DNA of 64,000 nucleotides. It comes from Prauserella marina (GTDB taxonomy: Bacteria > Actinomycetota > Actinomycetes > Mycobacteriales > Pseudonocardiaceae). The stretch is taken from assembly GCF_002240355.1 (NCBI RefSeq), contig NZ_CP016353.1:372001-436000 (forward strand), given 5' to 3'. Numbering within the stretch: the first letter of the stretch is position 1; the number at the start of each line of letters is the position of its first letter. This document shows, one piece after another, positions 60,101 to 64,000 of this stretch. The translations under genes were made by a program, and so were the position numbers. Below the pieces are notes generated by a model that ran no database searches, was not told the DNA's origin, and saw only the letters and a list, made by a program, of their open reading frames with translations.

Positions 60101-63100
60101 CTCGTCAGCAGGATCAGGACCACGCTCGATGTGGAGCTGAGCATTCGTGACCTTTTCGAGGCGCCGACCATCGCGGAGTTGGTTACGAGAGCGGGCGGCA
60201 CGGCGCGGCCCGCGCTCACGGCTACCGGTGAGCACGGTGAAGTCGTCGCATCGCCCGCCCAGCAACGATTGTGGGTCGTGCAGCAGATTTCCGGCGGCTC
60301 GGCGGCCTACAACTTCCCGCTCGTCATGCGCCTGCGAGGGGAACTCGACCTCGAAGCGTGGCAGGCGGCGCTTGCCGACGTCGTCGCGCGTCACGAGAGC
60401 CTGCGCACGGTGTTCACCGAACACGACGGCATCCCGTACCAGCGGGTTCTCCCGCCGGGGCCCTTCGATGTGGAAATCAGCCCGGTTACCGAGAACCAGC
60501 TTCCGGACCGGCTACGCGCGGTGACCGGCCGACCCTTCGACCTCGGTGCCGAGGCACCGATCCGGTGCTGGATCGGTGAACTGTCCCAGCAGGAGCACGT
60601 CGTCGCACTGGTACTACACCACATCACGACCGACGAGTGGTCGGATCGGCCGTTCCTGCGCGACCTCGCTCACGCCTACGCCGCCCGCCGCGAGGGCAAG
60701 AATCCGAAGTGGATCCCGCTTCCCGTGCGGTACTCCGACTACACGGTGTGGCAACAAAAGCTACTTGAGGCCGTCGGCGATGAACAGCTCGCGTACTGGG
60801 AGTCCACACTGGCCGGACTCCCGGAAGAGCTCGAACTTCCCTTCGACAGGGCGCGCAGCGCGAGACCGGCATTTCACGGCGCCGAAACCGGCTTCCGCAT
60901 CGAAAAGGACACGACGGAAAGTCTGCGACGGCTCGCGGACGGGGCAGGCGCGAGCATGTTCATGGTCGCGCACGCGGCCGTCGCCGCCCTGCTGCACAGG
61001 CTGGGAGCCGGGGCCGACATACCGCTGGGTGCTCCCATCGCGGGCCGCGCCGACGAAGCGCTCGACGAGATCGTCGGATTCTTCGTCAACACGCTCGTCC
61101 TGCGCGCCGATCTTTCCGGCGAGCCGAGCTTCATTGATCTGCTCGACCGGGTCAGGAAGACCGACCTCGCCGCGTTCGCGCATGCCGACGTGCCTTTCGA
61201 AACCGTGGTAGAACGCGTCAATCCGGCGCGCTCGCTCACCCGCAACCCGTTGTTCCAGGTCATGGTCGGCCATCACGTGCGAACAGGGGAGGAGGCGCGG
61301 TTCGCGGGCCTTTCCTCGGAATTCGTGGGGATACCCGTCGAAACCGCCAAGTTCGATCTCGTCTTCAGCTTCACCGAGCACCTTGACAAGGCGACATTGG
61401 ACTGCCGGATCGAGTACAGCACCGAGTTGTTCGACGCCGGGACAGTCCAGCGTCTCGCTCTATGCCTTGCCGCGCTTGTCGAATCCGTCGCCCACGATCC
61501 TCGGAGACCGGTGGCGGACATCGATGTAATTCCCAAGGGGGAGCGGCATACCGTGCTGCGAACCTTCAACGCGACGGCCCGGCCGGTCGAGGAACTTCCC
61601 CTGCCTTGGTTGTTCGCGAATCAGGTTTCGGCGAACCCCGACGCCGCCGCCGTTGTCTGTGGCGATCGGACGGTGAGCTATTCCGAACTGGACGGAAGGT
61701 CGGACCAGTTCGCCGCCATGCTCGCCGCGCGCGGCATCGGGCATGGTGACGTCGTCGGTATCGCGGTCGGTCGCTCGATCGACACGGTCGCGGCGGTACT
61801 GGCCGTTTCGAAGCTGGGAGCGGTATTCCTGCCGCTCGACCTGAGCCATCCCGCAGACCGGATCGGCTACTTCATCGAGGATTCGGGTGCGCGGCTCGTC
61901 GTCGCGGACACCGTGGATGCGGTACCCGCCGTCGTTCCGATCGTCACCGCTTCGTCGGCTGGGGACCATCCACAATCCTATGTGGATCCGGTAGACGTCG
62001 CGCTGGCCGATCCTGCCTACGTCATCTACACCTCGGGGTCGACTGGGCGGCCGAAGGGGACCGTCGTCTCCCACGACGGCATCGCAAGCCTGCTCGCGAC
62101 GGCGATCGACAGGATGGGGTTGCGGCAGGACTCCGTCGTCTCCCAGTTCGCGTCCATCGGATTCGACGTGTTCGTATTCGAGCTCGTCATGGCGCTGTGT
62201 CATGGGGGAAAACTTGTTCTGGTACCGGAGTCGGTACGGGGTGCTGGAGTGCCGCTCGTGGACTTCCTTCGCCAGCACGAGGTCACCCATATGATTCTGC
62301 CACCTTCCCTGATGGCAGCGCTGCCGCCGGAGTGCGTGCTCCCGGAAGACGCGACCATCCTCGTCGGCACCGAAACGGTTCCGCCCGAACTGGTCGAGAG
62401 GTGGGCAGGCAAGGTCAATCTCATCGCCGCGTACGGCCTCACCGAAGCGACCGTCAACTCGACGTTGTGGCCTGCCGAACCCGGCTGGCAGGGACCGATC
62501 CCGATAGGTTCTCCCGACCCCAACACGACCTGTTACGTACTCGATGACCGGCTCAGGCCGGTCCCGCCAGGCGTCACCGGTGAGCTGTACGTCGGTGGCA
62601 GGGGACTCGCTCTCGGCTATCTCGGCAGGCATGGTCTCACCGCGGGTCGCTTCGTCGCCGATCCGTTCGGTGCGCCGGGTTCGCGGCTCTATCGCACGGG
62701 CGACAGGGCGCGCTGGCGAGGGGGAGGCACGCTCGATTTCGCTGGACGCAGCGACAACCAGGTGAAGGTACGCGGTTTCCGCATCGAGCTCGGCGAGATC
62801 GAGTCCGCGTTGTCCTCGCATCCGGCCGTCCGGCAAGCCGCGGTCGTCGCGGACCGGAGGAGCGACATCGTGCGCCTCGCCGGTTACGTCGTCGTGGAAT
62901 CGGGAGCAGCGCGACCGATCGAGTGGCGCGAGCACCTTCGCCGCGTTCTCCCCGACTACATGATTCCCGGCCTGGTGACCGAAGTGGATGGTCCACTTCC
63001 GTTGACGCCGAACGGAAAACTGGACCGGTCCGCGCTTCCGGAGCCGGATTGGTCCGCGCTTTCCGGCGCGGCCAGACCGGCGACCGAACGACAGCGGGTG

Positions 63101-64000
63101 CTGGCGACGGTGTTCACGGACCTGCTCGAACTCGACGATGTCGGCGTGCACGACGACTTCTTCGTGCTGGGTGGGCATTCGATGGCCGCGATGCGATTGC
63201 TCGGCCGGATACGGTCGACGTTCGGTGTCAATCTAGCCGTCAGGGACGTTTTCGAGTCTCCGACCGTCGCCGGATTGTCGGAACTGCTGCGTGGCTCGAC
63301 CGGTTACCGTCCGGCTCCCCGGAGAACCGAACGACCGGACCGGCTGCCATTGGCTCCGGTTCAACGCTGGCTGTGGGAACTCGGTGGGGTGCAACCACGG
63401 TTCGACCACGCGCTGACGTTGCGGTCCACAGCGGGGTTCGACGTCGAGGCGATGTCTCTGGCATGGCGGGATGTCGCGGAGCGCCACGAGTCGTTGCGGA
63501 CGGTCTTTGTGGACGGTACGAAAGTGACGCAGGAAGTCGGCGAGGTCGTGCCGCTTGTCGTGGAATCCGTCGTGCCCGCCGCGGTCGACGGGCGAGTTTC
63601 CTCGCTGGCGACGGCGCCCGCGGAGCAGCCGTTGGTCGCTCACCTGCTGGTGTCGGACCGGGAACATGTGCTGGTGCTCGCGATGCGGTACCTGGTCTGT
63701 GACGAATGGTCTGTCGTACCGTTGTTCAGAGATCTGGGCGCCGCGTACTCGGCTCGACTGTCGGGGTCGGCGCCGAATTGGCAGGCGCTTCCACTGTCCT
63801 ATTCAGACTATGCGTGCTGGTCGGAGGAGCTGGCCAACGAAGTGGGAGAGCGGCAACTGGAGTACTGGAAGGACGCCTTGCGAGGTGTGTCGACGGTGCG
63901 GTTGCCGGAAAGCGGGAGCACGGCCGAGCCGGGCGCGGTGTCGTTCGGGTTGGCGGTTGAGCAGAACACCCGGCTCGTCACTTTCGCCAACCGGCACGGT
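51110..64000 (+). CDS. hydroxamate-siderophore non-ribosomal peptide synthetase, 3'-partial
   Basis: A single frame is open from GTG 51110 to the right edge (over 4,290 codons) with no stop, so the protein continues outside the window. Domain order: C1-A1-T1-C2-A2-T2-C3-A3-T3-C4-A4-T4-C5(partial). No epimerisation, methyltransferase or thioesterase domain is seen so far. Start MPVTEANQDPNDP leads into LTEAQTGIWRAQQL, the EntF/DhbF-type C opening. An in-frame GTG at 51101 is an alternative. Third gene of the monooxygenase-SBP-NRPS operon. Each module is described separately. Its product is inferred to be a hydroxamate siderophore containing Ser and hydroxyornithine. Confidence 0.95.
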   Translation, partial: MPVTEANQDPNDPGNPLTEAQTGIWRAQQLAQGDPSYVIAWCVELRDPALACEAGFGRLTAAVSKAMAEAESVHVRFVEVEGEPRQRNVSSDPAPLVLDFGGEADPAASARAWMRADRLRGFDLAGEPPFRHALLRVGEQSFWWYQRYHHLVMDGFGSQLVMERAAALYSAEGQAARVFGGLAELTEAETTYRSSNQYTDDRAYWLDLLGDRPEPARIIAANPNSAVATSSFELGERESRALAEFAASRGQRLSRVVVAAVAAYTHRMTGATDLVLGLPVTARSEPATLTVPGMASNVVPLRVKADQWTTPAELLTRVADALADLAGHSRFRGEEIARELGVLGGLSRLIGPTVNYLGFGTHPRFGEANVRVRDLALGPVPDLSIACRREAESGELTVELAAPVSEAELARHAAGFAAVLSAMTRSPEAPLGRVERGAGELPRFDGRQVAELTWHGMVERQAELTPDAIAVVCEERQLGYAELNAEANRLARMLVAKGIGTEDVVALAVPRSIELVIAILGVLKAGAAYLPLDPEHPASRIDFMVADSGAKLTVSTVDQGELAHYSGTNLDRAVALDNAAYVIYTSGSTGTPKGVVVTHEGIGSLVATAVDRLGVDEHSRVAQFASSGFDVAVWDLTMSLGTGARSVIVPAERRVAGRELTDYLTRHGATHFILPPSLVSALPSDCLLPEGAVLVVGTETVPPELVARWAGRLRVVAAYGLTEATVNSTLWLAREGEHDRVPIGEADPNTRAYVLDSALRPVHKGEIGELYIGGSGLARGYLGRHGLTASRFVADPFTGARMYRTGDRVRLRWDGLLDFVGRVDSQFKIRGHRIEPGEVEAALLAHPGIAQAAVVGRSDHRGAPRLVGYVVGEPAPAEVKEFLAARLPEHLVPGVVVALESLPLTPNGKVDRAALPDPEWTALAGQAEPRTPREHTLAALFAEVLDLPAVGVEDSFFELGGDSIVAIRLLGRAREAGIALRQRDIFQQRTVAGLARVARTVEHSDSAHVGSWPTSAPVSPLQRGFYFHAADSGTAEDPYVVRLVLELADGVPVETARARLQRMLDRHPLLRARFTTHDDGTVVQWIDENVVLPWREATDVAEVLAEEKAGFDLAVAPAMRATAVGTKTIVLTLHHIVADGWSLARLVAESEADDPEPATDPRPYLDWLGSRNVHAALAAWETALDGAEPTIAVGAQSEADTVVLDVPARLDEALTSAGRDAGLTKSTLLHGAWGLLLCALTGRTDVVFGTTVSGRTAPVDGIESMVGLFSNTVPARFRLHGRDTTASALARWQAEQAELLDHQHLPLGDIQRGHGDLFDTLVVVENQPDIAGTAVFGSRTVLDEVHYPLALIARPAKAGLRLVLKHRIDGVLAERIGARYLDLLATVAARPRPVTELATLSPEQWQRIAELNDTARAVSLASIVDRFAANVARDPDAIAVVADDAELSYRELDERSDRLAARLREHGSGPEQFVAVAIPRSAELVVALLGVLKSGAAYLPLDLDYPADRIAFMLADSGARIAVAAPDVMLPPEVRRVEVDMPEEAPPYDRPESTPDQPAYLIYTSGSTGRPKGVVVSHRAIGNRLAWMQGAFGLAPDDRVLHKTPSSFDVSVWEFFWPLLEGAAIVVAEPGGHADPAYLAELIAARGVTTLHFVPSMLTAFLGAVPAGPWSASLRRVFASGEALPSATAANWQAATGVPLHNLYGPTEAAVDVTWFALEGPPRSKIPIGKPVWNTATYVLDPLLRPVADGVAGELYLGGVQLARGYHGRPSLTASRFVANPFGRGRLYRTGDLVCRDTEGELEYLGRADRQVKVRGVRIELGEIEAVLAEWRGIAASAVAVKDDALVGYLVPAGAWETVDTDALREALGTCLPTSMVPSAFVVLDALPLTPSGKLDHSALPSPAMRTGEGRAPESRGERLFCDIVAAVLGLPEVAADADFFVLGGDSITAIAVSSAAREHGIELRPHELFELRTPRALAAAGLRAATELRREAGAVRLTPRQWQHVRSLTTHPVSHVWPLSPLQEGLYFHATYDPDAVDVYLSQESLDFADRVDAERLRKAANILLRRHPSLRAGFTADGVAEPVQFIVDDVEMPVEVADLSSAAPEDVDALLAADRRKRFDLLEPPLCRLLVIRLPDGRDRLVITHHLVLWDGWSAWLFLEQLLALYASDGNETELAAPGSYQDYLAWLWQQDSTGADAAWRSALSGIEEPTLVSSADREPAIPADHDMELSAEATAALRETARVHGLTLNTVLSTTWGLVLSSMVGRTDVVFGTVVAGRPADVPGVADVIGMFLNTVPTRIVQCPGETVLDLLRRVQGERVALMPHEYVGLGELQQISGHRKLFDTLFVLRTDDGEHRVAELKRAHGVLELSNVDGTHFPLALIVTPGNRLRITLAAREEEFPAAKAITVLDRFVAVLDRVTSGIGQRLAALDLLTGEERASLAEEWSAVEQRIGTESVADELATRAALSPDATALVFGQTRLTFAELDARINRLARFLLSRGAEPETVVALELPRSIDMVVALFAVLRTGAAYLPLDLDHPERRRRAMVEDVAPVCVLTAGLLADPAVEAELSALSTLPIADAERPAFAKSVDHRLDHPAYVIFTSGSTGTPKGVVTPYRGLTNMLVNHRETIFAPAIASAGGRRLRIAHTVSFAFDMSWEELLWLVEGHEVHVCDEDLRRDADALVAYCEQHRIDVVNVTPTYAQLLVEQGLLEGHVPPLVLLGGEAVPDSLWRTLADTDGTYGYNLYGPTEYTINTLGASTADSATAAVGRPIKNTKAHVLDPCLRRLPPGAVGELYIAGIGLARGYHRRPGLTAERFVADPFGEPGTLMYRTGDLVRRREDGIIDFLGRTDNQFKIRGYRVELGEIEAALTAHPSVSQAAVVPSGSRLVGYVVATEPFPWRDFLADTLPDYLIPATVITVDRLPLTVNGKLDVAALPAPTVDSAAHRTPRTERERILCGLFADVLGISGHDRIGIDDNFFELGGHSLLATRLVSRIRTTLDVELSIRDLFEAPTIAELVTRAGGTARPALTATGEHGEVVASPAQQRLWVVQQISGGSAAYNFPLVMRLRGELDLEAWQAALADVVARHESLRTVFTEHDGIPYQRVLPPGPFDVEISPVTENQLPDRLRAVTGRPFDLGAEAPIRCWIGELSQQEHVVALVLHHITTDEWSDRPFLRDLAHAYAARREGKNPKWIPLPVRYSDYTVWQQKLLEAVGDEQLAYWESTLAGLPEELELPFDRARSARPAFHGAETGFRIEKDTTESLRRLADGAGASMFMVAHAAVAALLHRLGAGADIPLGAPIAGRADEALDEIVGFFVNTLVLRADLSGEPSFIDLLDRVRKTDLAAFAHADVPFETVVERVNPARSLTRNPLFQVMVGHHVRTGEEARFAGLSSEFVGIPVETAKFDLVFSFTEHLDKATLDCRIEYSTELFDAGTVQRLALCLAALVESVAHDPRRPVADIDVIPKGERHTVLRTFNATARPVEELPLPWLFANQVSANPDAAAVVCGDRTVSYSELDGRSDQFAAMLAARGIGHGDVVGIAVGRSIDTVAAVLAVSKLGAVFLPLDLSHPADRIGYFIEDSGARLVVADTVDAVPAVVPIVTASSAGDHPQSYVDPVDVALADPAYVIYTSGSTGRPKGTVVSHDGIASLLATAIDRMGLRQDSVVSQFASIGFDVFVFELVMALCHGGKLVLVPESVRGAGVPLVDFLRQHEVTHMILPPSLMAALPPECVLPEDATILVGTETVPPELVERWAGKVNLIAAYGLTEATVNSTLWPAEPGWQGPIPIGSPDPNTTCYVLDDRLRPVPPGVTGELYVGGRGLALGYLGRHGLTAGRFVADPFGAPGSRLYRTGDRARWRGGGTLDFAGRSDNQVKVRGFRIELGEIESALSSHPAVRQAAVVADRRSDIVRLAGYVVVESGAARPIEWREHLRRVLPDYMIPGLVTEVDGPLPLTPNGKLDRSALPEPDWSALSGAARPATERQRVLATVFTDLLELDDVGVHDDFFVLGGHSMAAMRLLGRIRSTFGVNLAVRDVFESPTVAGLSELLRGSTGYRPAPRRTERPDRLPLAPVQRWLWELGGVQPRFDHALTLRSTAGFDVEAMSLAWRDVAERHESLRTVFVDGTKVTQEVGEVVPLVVESVVPAAVDGRVSSLATAPAEQPLVAHLLVSDREHVLVLAMRYLVCDEWSVVPLFRDLGAAYSARLSGSAPNWQALPLSYSDYACWSEELANEVGERQLEYWKDALRGVSTVRLPESGSTAEPGAVSFGLAVEQNTRLVTFANRHG
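51155..54110 (+). other. NRPS module 1: C1-A1-T1
   Basis: C1 (about 51155-52430) has the canonical HHLVMDG and resembles C domains of EntF/DhbF, which accept an aryl or acyl group from a separate carrier protein, so an external starter unit is possible. A1 (about 52480-53850) has TSGSTGTPKGV (52862 on) and KIRGHRIEPGEVE. By hand alignment to GrsA the pocket reads DVWIVGAVN(K); I cannot assign it to a substrate with confidence. T1 carries FFELGGDSI at about 53975. No epimerisation domain follows. Confidence 0.8.
54150..57060 (+). other. NRPS module 2: C2-A2-T2, serine predicted
   Basis: C2 (about 54150-55290) has SPLQRGFYFHA and HHIVADGWS, a canonical motif, but is short (about 380 residues; a gap lies after the motif). 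A2 (about 55375-56800) has TSGSTGRPKGV at 55802 and a pocket by hand alignment of DVWHFSLVD(K), a standard serine code. T2 carries FFVLGGDSI at about 56929. Serine is therefore well supported, though only by manual alignment. Confidence 0.82.
57160..60190 (+). other. NRPS module 3: C3-A3-T3, N5-hydroxyornithine predicted
   Basis: C3 (about 57160-58290) opens LSPLQEGLYFHATYD but its core reads THHLVLWDGWS: one residue longer than HHxxxDG, putting Leu where the second His should be. A3 (about 58490-59930) has TSGSTGTPKGV at 58933 and pocket DMENLGLIN(K), the code of the hydroxyornithine-activating domain of coelichelin synthetase. T3 carries FFELGGHSLLA at about 60062. With the monooxygenase gene upstream, N5-hydroxyornithine is a firm prediction. 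Confidence 0.85.
60245..63290 (+). other. NRPS module 4: C4-A4-T4
   Basis: C4 (about 60245-61540) reads HHITTDEWS, so HHxxxDG has Glu in place of Gly. A4 (about 61600-63030) has TSGSTGRPKGT at 62033 and a pocket of DVFILGAVN(K), differing from A1 at two positions only. T4 carries FFVLGGHSMAA at about 63160. A1 and A4 probably take the same or similar unit; formyl-hydroxyornithine is a candidate because a formyltransferase is encoded next door, but the code is not one I can name. Confidence 0.78.
63350..64000 (+). other. NRPS C5 domain, partial, without the His-His motif
   Basis: The N-terminal half of a C domain (LAPVQRWLWELGG, RHESLRTVF, PLSYSDYACW) in which the active-site motif reads MRYLVCDEWS (63683-63712): both His are replaced (Arg, Tyr) and the Gly is Glu. 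The codons (CGG TAC ... GAC GAA) are unambiguous. It may be inactive or a specialised domain; its end is outside the window. Confidence 0.8.

Noticed and set aside
1-64000. CRISPR arrays, tRNA or rRNA genes, insertion sequences or prophage genes
   Set aside because: No regularly spaced direct repeats with unique spacers, no cloverleaf-like sequence, no transposase or phage protein and no terminal inverted repeats were seen.

Overview
The window reads as chromosomal DNA of a high-GC actinomycete, most likely a member of the Pseudonocardiaceae (Amycolatopsis/Prauserella/Saccharomonospora type). Pointers are the very high GC, frequent GTG starts, a cvnABCD conservon, a DUF5753 XRE regulator, an HbhA-like locus in the same order as mycobacterial Rv0474-Rv0476, IdeR-type iron boxes and a large hydroxamate-siderophore NRPS. 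No rRNA, tRNA, CRISPR array, phage gene or insertion sequence was recognised. The family assignment is inference; no 16S or other marker lies in the window.

Layout. 0-4 kb: 5-oxoprolinase subunits PxpC (cut by the left edge) and PxpA, a decapitated biotin carboxylase and an acyl-CoA ligase. 4-7 kb: M48 protease, DoxX protein and a small membrane protein. 7.4-11.3 kb: conservon (NIT-domain histidine kinase, roadblock protein, DUF742 protein, small GTPase). 11-16 kb: methyltransferase, DUF305/DUF6153 pair, XRE regulator with a 2-oxoglutarate dioxygenase, SH3-like secreted protein. 15.8-19.6 kb: glcDEF-type glycolate oxidase operon. 19.9-23.5 kb: Ku, a Cys-rich small protein, a P450 with an altered ExxR motif and its 68-aa partner, and small unknowns. 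23.6-30.2 kb: several regulator-target units with visible operators (CGNR/hydrolase, TetR/amidase/MpaB, HTH/Clp_N/PP2C). 30.2-32.3 kb: MocR-type regulator facing its YczE membrane partner. 32.3-32.8 kb: a gene-free stretch dense in inverted repeats. 32.8-38.5 kb: secreted Pro/Thr-rich protein, aminotransferase, DUF445 protein, formyl-THF cyclo-ligase family protein, a cluster of three DnaA boxes, a second CGNR regulator and a VOC protein. 38.5-41.6 kb: an enolase-superfamily gene beside a frameshifted M24 peptidase and a doubly damaged LysR, apparently a decaying catabolic unit. 41.6-47.6 kb: zinc-ribbon and P-loop proteins, PCMT-like methyltransferase, XRE-HbhA-DUF2516 and downstream genes. 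47.6 kb to the right edge: siderophore locus.

The siderophore locus is the main accessory system. A formyltransferase and an ornithine N-monooxygenase diverge from a region with two IdeR-like boxes; the monooxygenase is followed by a siderophore-binding lipoprotein and an NRPS that is open for 12.9 kb to the window end. The NRPS runs C-A-T-C-A-T-C-A-T-C-A-T-C. By hand alignment A2 carries a serine code and A3 the hydroxyornithine code; A1 and A4 share a near-identical unassigned pocket. The third, fourth and fifth C domains depart progressively from HHxxxDG.

Recurrent non-coding structure also stands out: 21-bp tandem repeat arrays at two convergent gene junctions, an over-represented palindrome TCCAC(A/T)GTGGA at five places, and operator-like palindromes next to nearly every local regulator.
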